In this document: positions 26,570-36,638 of the stretch, piece after piece
Layout of the letters: every line of letters starts with the position of its first letter
How positions within the stretch are numbered: position 1 is the first letter of the stretch
NCBI RefSeq assembly: GCF_900182595.1
Contig: NZ_FXTN01000003.1
Span: 310,001 to 374,000, forward strand
Length of the DNA: 64,000 nucleotides
DNA from: Pedobacter westerhofensis
GTDB lineage: Bacteria > Bacteroidota > Bacteroidia > Sphingobacteriales > Sphingobacteriaceae
Reading direction: 5' to 3'
Notes under the pieces: generated by a model
The model's input: the letters and a program-made list of their open reading frames with translations, nothing else
What the model was told of the DNA's origin: nothing
The model's database searches: none
Program-made: the position numbers and the translations under genes

Positions 26570-26947
26570 TTATTCTTCAATTACAAGTACGATGTAACAA
26601 GACTTTTCAAGTTCTTTAGATATTTCAAAGGCTTTTACTATACTTTCTTTGGCAGTAATATAACTACGTAATAAGTATTCAGCTTCATTCTCAGTACCCA
26701 CTTTATCACAATACCAATTCAAATAGACATATTTTTCTCCCCAAAGTTTATAAGCATAAATAAGCTGATTATCTACTTGAGTATATATATCTCCGCCTAA
26801 AACAGCTACCTTACTATCACGAAGTAATTCTAATGCTTCCAGAGCATCTTTTACTGACAAAGCCATTTCATCGCTACCTGGATTAATTTCACTTAACGGC
26901 AATCCTTTTTCTTTTACAAGATCAAAATAGGCAATTGAAGTTTTCAT
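26570..26947 (-). CDS. Imm40-like immunity protein for the B2 toxin
   Basis: A 125-residue soluble protein encoded four bases behind the B2 RHS gene. ALEALELLRDSKVAVLGGDI, a tyrosine-rich stretch, and YLNWYCDK with later E-residues recall the Imm40 family (GGD motif, then D/L-N-W-Y-C). No signal peptide is present. The position fits a cognate immunity gene. The family name is from memory of a motif and needs a profile search. Confidence 0.6.
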   Translation of the reverse strand: MKTSIAYFDLVKEKGLPLSEINPGSDEMALSVKDALEALELLRDSKVAVLGGDIYTQVDNQLIYAYKLWGEKYVYLNWYCDKVGTENEAEYLLRSYITAKESIVKAFEISKELEKSCYIVLVIEE

Positions 26948-26951
26948 AATA

Positions 26952-29900
26952 CTAATGTATATTAAAATATCTATGGTTGATCAGTCCATTCGCATCTTTA
27001 GTGTATTCAAATACGCCTGCCTTTCCTTGATAATTACCTTGCATTTTCAACCATTGGTAAGGATTACCATCACCTCCAACTTTCGTCGACCATTGACCAA
27101 ACTTAGCTGCAAAACCATCTACACTATTAGGAAAAGCATGAACTATATCATCTACCTTCCCCATCTGCTGGGAAACCTTTTGTGTGTAAGACGCACCTTC
27201 AAAAAAGGACGCAGCTTTACTTGCAACATAATCACTTAGCCCACCAAGAAATTCTGATTTCCGTGCTGCTTGCCCTAGTAAGAAATTCCCGGCAGCCTCA
27301 CCTCCGCCAACTTCACCAGAGGCAATAATGGCAACTCCTGTGGCAATTCCCTCAGCAACATTAAGCATTGGCATATTTGCTCGTACTGATTCTGCAAGAC
27401 TAGGGCCTGCTGTGTTTGCTGCCAGTTCAGGCATTTTATAATTCCAGCTTTGATCTGAATTTAACTGAACAGTGTAACCTTGAGAGGTAGAATATTCCCC
27501 GGTTTTACCTATATAAGTATCACCTTTTTTCAGGTCTTTATCCTTTGCACTGGTAACGGCAGCATCCCAATAGGGAAGCTTGTTTCTACCCATTACCCAA
27601 TCCTCAGGCTCCATTCCGTCCGGATCAGTGAAGCGTATCGGATTATTGAATCCATAAGCATAAGGAGAGATCCTTGTCATCTTCTCAGCCAGTGGATCAA
27701 TTACATTCCACCTTCCAATCACTGGATCGTAGAAACGAGTAGAAAAGTCATACTGGCCCAACTCTTCTTGTAACTCCTTCCCATTGTAAAGATACTTATT
27801 TTCATTCGAAGCGGCCTGTGTTCCCCGTCTCAATCCAAAGGCAAAGTAATCATCTCTTTGCAACACTTCCAAACTACCGTTCGGGTTTTTGTAAAATGTG
27901 GTCCGGTTATTTCCCAAATGATCTGTCAGGGTGTACTCGTAACTATAGGTTCCACTATTGTTCCTGGCCAATCCTTCTTCAGTCAGGATAATATCAACCG
28001 ATCCATCTGCTTTGTGCTGGATACCATTGATGTAATCAGTTGTACCTGTCAAGTTGCTTGCTTTACGCAGCTTGTTTCCTGATGCATCGTACGTATAGCT
28101 GATCGTCTTGCTGCCGCTGATAACACTGGGTAGGTTCAGGTAATTGTACCCAATCGTGATCCCTTTTTGGCTATCCGTTTGTAGATTACCATTTGCATCA
28201 TAGGCATAACTGCTATTGGTAAAACCACTGATCTGTGTGAGCTGGTTACCTGCATAACCACTATAGGTATTTGTACCATATCCTTCGCGGGAAAGACTGG
28301 TGATATTTCCCATTACATCATAAGCGATATTCTCTCCAAGATTTGGTGAGGCCGCTGTAGTTAAACGGTTCAAACGGTCATAGCCATAGGTAAATATATT
28401 GCCAAGGTTCCCCGGTCCCCATAGCTGGTTGGCAATATTACCGTTATACTGGGGAGTTGTCCCATCAGCATATTTAAACTGAACGCTAAAATTCCCGCTT
28501 AAGGAGCTCGACAACCATCCCCGCTCATTATATAAATAGCTGGTGTTCTCCAGGTAACTTGTACCGTTATCCGTACTGTGCAAACTCTTCAAAAGCGGTT
28601 GCCCAATCTCGTTATAATTTGTTTTGTTTAGTACTACTTCTCCCTGACTGTTGATGCTTTCCATGATCGCTATCTTACGACCCATGTGGTCATATTCATA
28701 GCGATTGGCTATAACCACATTCCCATTCCCTGCAGAAGTACTATGATTGCGCGTACTGGCTGTCAGTTCTCCTGCAAAATTATAGCTATTGTCGATAAGA
28801 TCACTTCCCCCCAGGTGATTCTCGCTCTTGCTGGTAATCATCCGGCCTTCCTGGTCGTAATAATTTACGCTCAGCAGCATCGACTGGCTCCCAAGCACTT
28901 TCACGCGGCTGCCTGTAGGCAGTCCTTTGGTCCTGCTGCTGACCACCTGGCTGCTTCCGTTGGGCTGGCCAAAGGTATTGTTGTAAAAATCGTAGTCGTC
29001 GTAGTAGGAGTAGGTATAATATTCTGTAATCTCCGAAGTGGGAAGCGCAGCATTTGTATACCCGGTTCCCTGTGCCCCAGTATTATCCCTGCTTTCCCAC
29101 AAGGCGCCCTGGTTGGCAGCATGACTGTCATAAGCCGCCTGTAATGCAGCACGCCCACTCGCATTACCGTATATACCGGTAATCAGTACCCTGCCCAGCG
29201 CATCATATTTGCTGAAAAGCCATTGATTGGCGGAACGCTGGTTCGCATCCTGACTCATCACCACCTGGTCCAGCGCATTGTAAACGATAAACTCCCAGCC
29301 TTTGCCAGGAAGCTTTTTTTCTATTACCCGGTTCCGCCCGTCATAATGATAGCCATAGATAAACTGGTTAAACACAATATCACTTTCAGTAAAAGAGCTG
29401 AGGCTTGAGCCATTTTCATTCACAGCCGGCGGAAGAACATAACTCAGGTTCCCAAAGTCGTTATAAATATAATAAGTCGATAAGCTCCTGCTGTTATTCT
29501 CCCAAACCCTTTTCAGTACCACATGTCCTTCCAAATCCTTGTATTCATCAACCGTACCGGTATGACCATCTGCAGGCACCCAATTCTCATCTTTGGTAAT
29601 GGTTTTATATAAAGCTCCGGCAGTATAATTGTTAGCTGCAGAGGCACCGGCACCGCTGATTAACCAAAGTTTGACCGCATCATCAGCAGTATTGGTACTA
29701 TAATCTGTTTTAGAGGTATGCCCGGTATTGCTGCCTGCAACTGGCTGCCAGGATTGCCCGGGCGCCCCTTGTTCCACAACACGGTTTAAAGGCGAGGCCT
29801 CAAATACGATCTGGCTAAAGGGGTAGGCAGTTGGGGTGATGCCAGCCTGTGAAGATGTATAAAACGCGCTCAGACCAGCACCGGACTGAAGGGCATCGGA

Positions 29901-30395
29901 ACGGTAAGTGCCTCCTGTTGAAGGAGCGGTGTATGGCTGGTATTTCTTATCTTCCCTGCCAAACAGGTCATAGGAAACAGGTTGGATCAAATCGCCAAAA
30001 GAAGGACTTCCCTGTATAGTAACATTTTGTGAGGGACGTCCAAGTCCGTCCAGATATTGAATGGTCTGATTGACTTCACAGGTACTGCGCCCTGCCTGAT
30101 TAGCCTGGGCATCAGTGAGTACACCAGGGACTTTGAAAACTTTGGTTAGGATATAATTCCTGTCTGCGCTCGGATTGCTCGCCAGGGGAACACAATTCTG
30201 AAAAGATGCACCCGTGTAAATCCGAACAGTACTACCCTGCGGAACATAGAACCCAGGTTTCAGCGTAACACTACTTGCAGCCTTGATTTCAGATTGCCCG
30301 CTATAGGTATCCAACACCAGATTTTGAGCGGATGAAATAAACACCCATGAAGATAGTACGAATATGATAAGAAGCCTTAAATATAGATATCTCAT
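26952..30395 (-). CDS. RHS-repeat polymorphic toxin B2 with unassigned C-terminal toxin
   Basis: A 1147-residue exported protein with the same layout as B1 and a nearly identical sequence up to the end of the core (LQEELGQYDFSTRFYDPVIG to DPDGM, residue 928). The tip (929-1147) is unrelated to that of B1. It has a hydrophobic pretoxin stretch (NVAEGIATGVAIIASGEVGG, about 1012-1031) and a C-terminal domain with VDDIVHAFPNSVD, NPYQWLKMQGNYQGKAGVFE and INHRYF. The His-Lys-His pattern and length resemble small toxin RNases of the BECR fold, but I cannot assign a named family. Nine bases separate it from A2, and four from the immunity gene. Confidence 0.85.
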   Translation of the reverse strand: MRYLYLRLLIIFVLSSWVFISSAQNLVLDTYSGQSEIKAASSVTLKPGFYVPQGSTVRIYTGASFQNCVPLASNPSADRNYILTKVFKVPGVLTDAQANQAGRSTCEVNQTIQYLDGLGRPSQNVTIQGSPSFGDLIQPVSYDLFGREDKKYQPYTAPSTGGTYRSDALQSGAGLSAFYTSSQAGITPTAYPFSQIVFEASPLNRVVEQGAPGQSWQPVAGSNTGHTSKTDYSTNTADDAVKLWLISGAGASAANNYTAGALYKTITKDENWVPADGHTGTVDEYKDLEGHVVLKRVWENNSRSLSTYYIYNDFGNLSYVLPPAVNENGSSLSSFTESDIVFNQFIYGYHYDGRNRVIEKKLPGKGWEFIVYNALDQVVMSQDANQRSANQWLFSKYDALGRVLITGIYGNASGRAALQAAYDSHAANQGALWESRDNTGAQGTGYTNAALPTSEITEYYTYSYYDDYDFYNNTFGQPNGSSQVVSSRTKGLPTGSRVKVLGSQSMLLSVNYYDQEGRMITSKSENHLGGSDLIDNSYNFAGELTASTRNHSTSAGNGNVVIANRYEYDHMGRKIAIMESINSQGEVVLNKTNYNEIGQPLLKSLHSTDNGTSYLENTSYLYNERGWLSSSLSGNFSVQFKYADGTTPQYNGNIANQLWGPGNLGNIFTYGYDRLNRLTTAASPNLGENIAYDVMGNITSLSREGYGTNTYSGYAGNQLTQISGFTNSSYAYDANGNLQTDSQKGITIGYNYLNLPSVISGSKTISYTYDASGNKLRKASNLTGTTDYINGIQHKADGSVDIILTEEGLARNNSGTYSYEYTLTDHLGNNRTTFYKNPNGSLEVLQRDDYFAFGLRRGTQAASNENKYLYNGKELQEELGQYDFSTRFYDPVIGRWNVIDPLAEKMTRISPYAYGFNNPIRFTDPDGMEPEDWVMGRNKLPYWDAAVTSAKDKDLKKGDTYIGKTGEYSTSQGYTVQLNSDQSWNYKMPELAANTAGPSLAESVRANMPMLNVAEGIATGVAIIASGEVGGGEAAGNFLLGQAARKSEFLGGLSDYVASKAASFFEGASYTQKVSQQMGKVDDIVHAFPNSVDGFAAKFGQWSTKVGGDGNPYQWLKMQGNYQGKAGVFEYTKDANGLINHRYFNIH

Positions 30396-30404
30396 AACGA
30401 TAGC

Positions 30405-33400
30405 TTAGTTTTTAAAATGATAATTGCTACTTTTTAAAATGTTCCCGTTCTGATCTTTTATCCGTTTTAATCGTTGAAGCCCATCGTATTCATAATACGT
30501 TGCCTTTCCCTTCTCATCTGTCACGCTGCTAATTCCAACTAGAGGATTGTGGGTAAAGGTTTTCATGATTGCATCTGAAGGCTGAATCTGAATATCGTCA
30601 TAAGCATCCCCACCTGTCAACTGAAATGAATTAGTAGTAAAAGGTTGGGCATTTGAAAATTTCCACACTCCTCCCGTTCGGTACCAATAGCTGATCACGT
30701 ATGTTCTGGTATTAGGAGCAGCCCAGTTCACAAGATATGATCCAGCGATATACATGTTTCCTGTATGCGCAACGCCAGCAGTCACGCCAGCGAGATTACT
30801 AAGTTCAAAACCTTCGTAGAAAAACTCATCATACCCTGCATTCTTGCATTCTGCTACTGGATAAAGATTGTTATAGCCCCATTTGTATGAACTTTTTTGT
30901 TCGTTATTTACACCACCAAAATTTGACCACTCGAGCAAATTTCCATCATTATCATACCTGTTATATTTCAATCTGGTTTCCATTGTACCATTAGTAAGCG
31001 CCTTCATGGCATAATCCGGTACGATGCTTCCGGCAACATTTTTATAACTGGTGGCCGATCTACCAACAAAGGCACCATCCTTTGTTACAGTTTGTTCTAC
31101 AACAGCATTTTTTATTGATTGTGACCTTAATAAATCGCTGCCATAGGAGGAGTCCGAAAAATCAGAAGCATATTTATCATTAATCACATTTACCTTGCCG
31201 TCACTGCCAGTTTTCGTTGTTCTGGTTATTTGTAAATGGTTTGTATTATCATAATCATAGCGAACATTATTTACTAACGGAGAACTAGCATTAGAATAAT
31301 CGGTTTCTGTAATGGTACTTAGCTTACGCGACGCACTCTGAATTGAGTATCCTATTTTGATAAATTCGTCAAAAGACTCCTGACATCGTAGTGATGCAGG
31401 TATATAACGGTATTTTGGAAAAACCTGAAGAACTTTTTCAAGATAATTTTCACCGGGGTTTCCATATACAAATACCGTACTCTTTAGGGGTTTAAAGGAA
31501 CCATCAGAATTAAGACTGTAAATAGCTGTACTGGTAGGAATACTTGTCATTCCAAGGCTGTTATCAACAAATTCGCTATTGCCTGGTAAAGTTGGGTTAT
31601 ATATTGGCACAAAAGCCCCCGCTGCACTAAATGTAGATATAGTTTGTCCATTAGAAATGCCATTAGTATCATAACTTGTTTTTCTAACATCCTGATATAA
31701 TACATTTGCACCCTCGAAATTTTGTCCACCGAACCCCGACGTTCCATAGTAAATAATTGACTGCAAAATTTCCGGCCGTAAGAAGCATGGGTTAGCGACA
31801 TCCTGACGATATCTCCTATAAGTAGTTTTAATATAGTTGTTTGCCAATGCAACATCATTCTTACCCACAACAGCACTGTGATATTGGTATTCTTCCCGAC
31901 CCAAAAGATTGCCTGTATGATCAAAATTTCTGATACCCGCAATACGTAAGCCCGCTCCTGCTCTCGTAACTGTTGAAACAATTCGTCTTTGAGCACTTAA
32001 AGAAAAGTTAATATTGGTTGTTGCATCGTCATCAACCGTTAAGATGATTTGATATGTATGTGTTGGATCAAAGGAAAATGAACCTGTTACGGTGTATGCA
32101 ACAGCATTGTTGCCAACATGCTCCCATGAACCCAAATTGACACCTGTGGTCGCATCTCTTAGCACAGCATACTGAGGATAGTCAAGAGCGGCCATGTTGT
32201 TATTAGGAGAAAACACTAAAGTCATAGAACCCAAATTATTTAGAACATCAGTTGGCCAAGAGATATTCGTTGTTACAGTTGTTGGTTTACGCTTCCCAAT
32301 ACCTCTCAAAATAACGTTAGAGATATTTACATTTGTGATCTGCTCTGAATCGGAAACGAATTGGTTAGACTCATAAGAAAATTCAGATGAACCACCAGTT
32401 GGATAGATGATTTTCTGTAAAATTCCTGCTCTGATAGTAGCATCAGAAGCATTTCTATTTCCACTTCCCACTAATTGGTTATTAGACTTAAACAAATATA
32501 GTTCTGGCGCGTTTGGGCTAACATTGGGTAATAAGGAGTTTGAAAAAGATCCATTGTAAAAGCCCCAGTAATCAACAGAAAGCGAGTTAATACTTGGTAA
32601 GGGTAAATCATTGTATATAAACTGATGCGTCTCAGGCTGTTCGTCAGTATTTATAGGAATCTTATTCAACGACTGCAAACGCAACCGATAATCAAATTGA
32701 TCACTAATAGGTTGTGCAGTGGTAAAATAATCATGATTCAATTGGTATTTTTGTGTTCGGATATAACTGTTATTTAACCCTTTACTAAAAACAACAATAC
32801 TGTCAAGCATACAACCTAAATAATCTCGGCGGGGCGTATTAGAAAAGAAAGTCACTTTACCCTTTTTAAAAAGTATTTCGCTTAAAACCATATATCCGTG
32901 AAAGAAGTAACTGGTACTACTACTTATTCCCAGATCCTCATAAACATTATTATCTGCGCCGGTGATATATGCGTGCATTTCGCTAGTAGACGATTCTTCT
33001 GAAGAACCACCTTGCGCGGTTGCAGTAATGTATTTAAAGTAGACAGTATCTTTTGTATCAGAAGAAATAATTTTCGACAGATACCAGGACTGCGTATAAT
33101 TATTTGTTTCTGCCGGCCCATTACCGTCATTGAAATAGTTTTGCTTATCCTGATAATAATAATGTGTACCATCTGTACCTGTGATTTGATAACTATTGTT
33201 GATAGACTGACCACCATTTACAGTTACACGCTCAATTTCAATTGGCTCATTGGGGATTGGTTGAAATTTTGATGTCGTCTGACTGTATAAAAAACGGCCG
33301 GCTAACCCTGGCATATTATAGCTGAAAAAATCTGGATTGGCATCATTAATATTTTCAGCATACTGCCTCAATAGATTAACATCCTGACTATTTTCAATAG

Positions 33401-33779
33401 CCGCAACAGTATTACCACCACTGAACCACCCATTTGTGACCTCATCCGGCAAACCTCTAACTCCTCTAGAGATCACACCACCTGCATTCAGGGACCACCC
33501 TAAGCCCACAAAAGTTGCTTTTTGATTAACCTGTATGCCAGAGGCATGGTAGCTTAAAGAAATTGGGACTTTTATCTTACCTGTATTAATTTCATAGATA
33601 GGTATACTGATATTAGGAACACCAGTGGATTCGCTGACGGGCGTATTGCCATATTTAGCGAATTCTGCTGCTTCTGGCGCCAGAGGTATTACCTTTGGAG
33701 GCGTTTCTTGGGAGGAAGATTGCAAAGAGAAAGAGCATATTAGCACTGCGACAATAAATTTAAGATAACTTATTTTCAT
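30405..33779 (-). CDS. RHS cassette A-protein 2 (SpvB/TcB-like)
   Basis: A 1124-residue exported protein with a signal peptide (cut near SLQSSSQ). It has the A-protein start: FAKYGNTPVSESTGVPNISI, KVPISLSYHASGIQV and VGLGWSLNAGGVISRGVRG. The large middle is beta-rich. Near the C-terminus is a probable beta-sandwich insert (about 1000-1080) with YEGFELSNLAG and VAHTGNMYIAGSY, shared with A3 but replaced by a helical insert in A1. The end has YD strands (ATYYEYDGLQRLKRIKDQNG). It lies nine bases upstream of B2, so the pair is strongly coupled. A surface protein gene precedes it by 69 bases. Confidence 0.82.
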   Translation of the reverse strand: MKISYLKFIVAVLICSFSLQSSSQETPPKVIPLAPEAAEFAKYGNTPVSESTGVPNISIPIYEINTGKIKVPISLSYHASGIQVNQKATFVGLGWSLNAGGVISRGVRGLPDEVTNGWFSGGNTVAAIENSQDVNLLRQYAENINDANPDFFSYNMPGLAGRFLYSQTTSKFQPIPNEPIEIERVTVNGGQSINNSYQITGTDGTHYYYQDKQNYFNDGNGPAETNNYTQSWYLSKIISSDTKDTVYFKYITATAQGGSSEESSTSEMHAYITGADNNVYEDLGISSSTSYFFHGYMVLSEILFKKGKVTFFSNTPRRDYLGCMLDSIVVFSKGLNNSYIRTQKYQLNHDYFTTAQPISDQFDYRLRLQSLNKIPINTDEQPETHQFIYNDLPLPSINSLSVDYWGFYNGSFSNSLLPNVSPNAPELYLFKSNNQLVGSGNRNASDATIRAGILQKIIYPTGGSSEFSYESNQFVSDSEQITNVNISNVILRGIGKRKPTTVTTNISWPTDVLNNLGSMTLVFSPNNNMAALDYPQYAVLRDATTGVNLGSWEHVGNNAVAYTVTGSFSFDPTHTYQIILTVDDDATTNINFSLSAQRRIVSTVTRAGAGLRIAGIRNFDHTGNLLGREEYQYHSAVVGKNDVALANNYIKTTYRRYRQDVANPCFLRPEILQSIIYYGTSGFGGQNFEGANVLYQDVRKTSYDTNGISNGQTISTFSAAGAFVPIYNPTLPGNSEFVDNSLGMTSIPTSTAIYSLNSDGSFKPLKSTVFVYGNPGENYLEKVLQVFPKYRYIPASLRCQESFDEFIKIGYSIQSASRKLSTITETDYSNASSPLVNNVRYDYDNTNHLQITRTTKTGSDGKVNVINDKYASDFSDSSYGSDLLRSQSIKNAVVEQTVTKDGAFVGRSATSYKNVAGSIVPDYAMKALTNGTMETRLKYNRYDNDGNLLEWSNFGGVNNEQKSSYKWGYNNLYPVAECKNAGYDEFFYEGFELSNLAGVTAGVAHTGNMYIAGSYLVNWAAPNTRTYVISYWYRTGGVWKFSNAQPFTTNSFQLTGGDAYDDIQIQPSDAIMKTFTHNPLVGISSVTDEKGKATYYEYDGLQRLKRIKDQNGNILKSSNYHFKN

Positions 33780-33848
33780 GTTTTTTCAGAAATTAGTTAG
33801 TTGCCAGATATTTTAACTACTTATACAAGCAGCGGTAGGATTTAAAAA

Positions 33849-35096
33849 TTAATTAATACGTATGCTAAGCTCAGCTAATTTTTCATTTAGCTTATCAATT
33901 TGATATTGTTGATCCCTTATTTGGCGATCGTGGAGCTTTTCAATTTTATCCTTCTCGATCAGATAAAGCGTGAGCTCCTCAATTTTTCGAAGCAGCTTTG
34001 TATTCATGTCTCCGATATTTATCCCATTTTCATTTACCTCTTTTGCAGAAGGTATCTCCGGAAGATGTTGATAGGTGTTGATGTATTTCTCAAGATCAGG
34101 TAAGGAATAAGTTTTGTAATCTTTTTCGAAAACATAATCTGGCCAGTTTGCTTGAAGCTTGACAGTTACAGCTTCTGCCAAAATCCCTCCACCAACAGCC
34201 ATTTTATACGGACCGTTATTAGGGCTGGGACCGTTCGCATTTATTCCTACAAACAATTTCCCATCACCAGTCAACCACATCAATTGCTGCTCCGTCCCAG
34301 TGTTGGAATGATTATAAAAGGCAAAACCTCCAACGCTTCCTGCACCTTGGTTACCTACAAAGTCAGTTTCTCCGGCTCCTTTGCTTTTGTTCCATCCAAT
34401 AATCATTCGCCCAGTATGTTCAAGAAAACTTAAATTTCTGTCTGGAATTGTACTATCCAAATTTGCACTATTTCCACCTGCAACGAGAGTTCCGTTCACA
34501 TCAAAATCCCCATGTGGAGTGGCGGTTTTTACCCCAACATTGCCTGCAAAATAGCCCTGACCATCTGCTCTGACAGCAAAATTTCTGACGCCATTTGTAA
34601 AACCATCGTAATAGTAATTGATGGTACCATTTGCATTATCGGTTAAAGCGTGAAAAATTCCTGTAGGGTAATCGTACGTTGATCCAATCTGTCTACCAGT
34701 GAAAAACACCTGACCAACGCCGGATTGGATAGTAATTTTGCTATTGTTTAGAACGCCGTCATTATTGGAAGTTAGTACCTGAGACCAAACCTGACTCGGA
34801 TTACCACCAGTTTTGCGGAAATAAAGCATCTGATCACTGAAACTTCCTGAAAACTGCATGGCAAAATTATTAGTCGCGTTAGAATGCCGCACGTCAAGCA
34901 AATGCCACCACCCTTGCGCACCTGCGGGGAAGTTCACAGGATTCTGCGTCTGGAAAAATCCCGATTTTGCACCCGCGTCACCTTGAAGTCCAGCATCATT
35001 ACGTGTATCTGTTCTTGAATCACCCTCACCCCATTGGGCGTTTACCACTATGCTTTTTAGAAGGAATCCAGCAAATAGGACATAGAATTTATTCAT
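33849..35096 (-). CDS. GNVGIGT-family surface protein with a shuffled GETDF block
   Basis: A 415-residue protein: signal peptide (MNKFYVLFAGFLLKSIVV, cut near NAQ), a long N-terminal body with WWHLLDVRHSN (about 64-74), a GNVGVKTATP motif, and one copy of the NLSFLEHTGRMIIGWN, GAGETDFVGN, GGFAFYNHSN block that is duplicated in the 14926-16068 product. The C-terminal module is complete (NWPDYVFEK, YQHLPEIPS, IGDMNTKLLRK, IEELTLYLIE, coiled coil). It may be co-transcribed with the A2-B2 cassette. Confidence 0.85.
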   Translation of the reverse strand: MNKFYVLFAGFLLKSIVVNAQWGEGDSRTDTRNDAGLQGDAGAKSGFFQTQNPVNFPAGAQGWWHLLDVRHSNATNNFAMQFSGSFSDQMLYFRKTGGNPSQVWSQVLTSNNDGVLNNSKITIQSGVGQVFFTGRQIGSTYDYPTGIFHALTDNANGTINYYYDGFTNGVRNFAVRADGQGYFAGNVGVKTATPHGDFDVNGTLVAGGNSANLDSTIPDRNLSFLEHTGRMIIGWNKSKGAGETDFVGNQGAGSVGGFAFYNHSNTGTEQQLMWLTGDGKLFVGINANGPSPNNGPYKMAVGGGILAEAVTVKLQANWPDYVFEKDYKTYSLPDLEKYINTYQHLPEIPSAKEVNENGINIGDMNTKLLRKIEELTLYLIEKDKIEKLHDRQIRDQQYQIDKLNEKLAELSIRIN

Positions 35097-35551
35097 GATA
35101 ATTACAGCAATTTGCTACCTCCAACTTTGAATATTTGCTAGTAGCATTCGTCAGATTAATACACATAAGGAGATACATACCCAGTAATGGAGATTTTAAG
35201 GAAACCGTTACTACCAAGAGCGAAAAGGGGGACGAGAGAATTAATAAGAATTTCTTCATGATTTTTTTTGTAAACCACCACCAAAAAATAAGCACGAATC
35301 CTTTTCACTAAACTATTTTGAGAGCGCACAATTGCTGTTATAATTAATTGACCATAAATATAATAATTAATATAATATAATTAAATATACCAAAGAAAAA
35401 ATAATATTTCCTTTATTTGTACAAGTAATATCAACTCGACCATGCCAAGAAAATAATATATTCTATCATGACCAATATTTCGATGATGGAATGCAAATTC
35501 AACTCTTGCCTGTAAATTATCTGGGTTACGATCTATAATTCAATCATCTTT
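35097..35551. other. Intergenic region with a doubtful small frame
   Basis: About 455 bases, mostly AT-rich. A minus-strand frame at 35089-35295 has a signal-like start (MKKFLLILSSP) but no family module and overlaps the start of the gene behind it; it may be the leader of a lost family member. The rest shows nothing I can name. Confidence 0.4.
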
Positions 35552-36421
35552 TTATTTTGATCTTAAGAGTCTATTCAGAGAACTTTCTAATTTATCCATT
35601 CGTTGGTCTTGGGCTAATATTCTCTGATGCTGCTGTTGCAACTGCCTATCTTTTTCAATAATCCTTAACGTTAGCTCTTCTAGAATTTTCAGAAGCTTGG
35701 CATTAACCTCTCCAATTTTTTGGCCATTACTTTGTATTTCTTCAGCGGAGAACATGTCAGGTAAATGTTTTTTTGTTAGAAGATAAGATTCAAGTTCTGG
35801 CAAGGGCAACATCTTATAGCCTGCATCGAAAACATAATCCGGCCAATGATCAGTCTCTACAGTGATTTCTCTAGCTCTTATACTTCCATTTACCGACAAT
35901 GCCTCTCTGGGATTTAGAGTACCGATACCCACACGTCCACCGACGAGTGTAACTTCATTCATGTAACCATTATTATATGAGCTTAGGATTAGCCTTGAAG
36001 AAGAAGCCAAGCCACTAGCGAAGTCTAAGTAACTATAGATCTTCGGCCCAAGATGCTGCACATCATAGGATGAGAATGATATCGTTGAACCTGCTCCAGG
36101 AGCATTAGATAAATTTCGGAGTAATACATCTCCTCCAACATCTAATTTCTTTGAGAGAGATTCAGCATTAATTCCAAAATTTCCATTATAGTCCAATGTT
36201 GCTCTCAAAAGCCCACCGGTAAAGAATTTAGTACCACCAAATGCTGACATATATAACATTGGTCCGTATGAGGCTGCGGCTGGATCTGCGTACCAACCAA
36301 CTCCTTAATGATTTACTGCTTGTCCCTGATAAGTGAATGCTTCGGTACCCAGGTGAATGTTTTGACTATAAACAGTTTTAAGTATTGAAATAAGCAGGAT
36401 AGTTATTAGAGATTTTTTCAT
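35552..36421 (-). pseudogene. GNVGIGT-family surface protein broken by an in-frame TAA
   Basis: The ATG at 36419-36421 opens a frame with a good signal peptide (MKKSLITILLIS, cut near VYSQ). After 38 codons, at 36305-36307, there is a TAA; the same frame then runs on without gaps (GVGWYADPAAASYGPMLYMS) to 35552. The distal 235 residues hold a VGIGTLNP motif and the full C-terminal module (HWPDYVFDA, KKHLPDMFS, IGEVNAKLLK, LEELTLRIIE). One substitution explains the stop (for example TAT/TAC to TAA). Without suppression only a peptide or an unexported product from an internal Met would be made. A sequencing error is the main alternative. Confidence 0.85.
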
Positions 36422-36434
36422 AGTAGTTTATCGT

Positions 36435-36590
36435 TTAATATTGTTCATTTTGCTGTACAATCTTGCATGTAATATTAACTTTCCCCAATGCCGGACTAGA
36501 AGTGCCTATACCAACGTTTCCATTATTAGTATTGGATATTATTCCCAATGGACACCCATTGCGCCAAAACGCAATTATTGAATAGGAATG
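36435..36590 (-). pseudogene. Fragment of a GNVGIGT-family gene
   Basis: A minus-strand frame without a start codon reads FWRNGCPLGIISNTNNGNVG and then IGTSSPALGKVNI and ends at a TAA (36435-36437) shortly after. It has the GNVGIGT motif but neither signal peptide nor the WPDYVF module. It is the leftover of another family member, lying just upstream of the broken gene at 35552-36421. Confidence 0.7.
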
Positions 36591-36638
36591 AAAAAAGAAA
36601 AAAAGGGCTTAAATAAAAATACGATTTGTTCATCTGTA

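Noticed and set aside
28686..29164. Long frames antisense to and out of frame with B2 (and the matching part of B1)
   Set aside because: They are shadows of the YD-repeat coding bias; the RHS frame is clearly the real one.
35089..35295. Minus-strand 68-codon frame with a signal-like start
   Set aside because: It overlaps the start of the next gene and has no family module; at most a dead leader.
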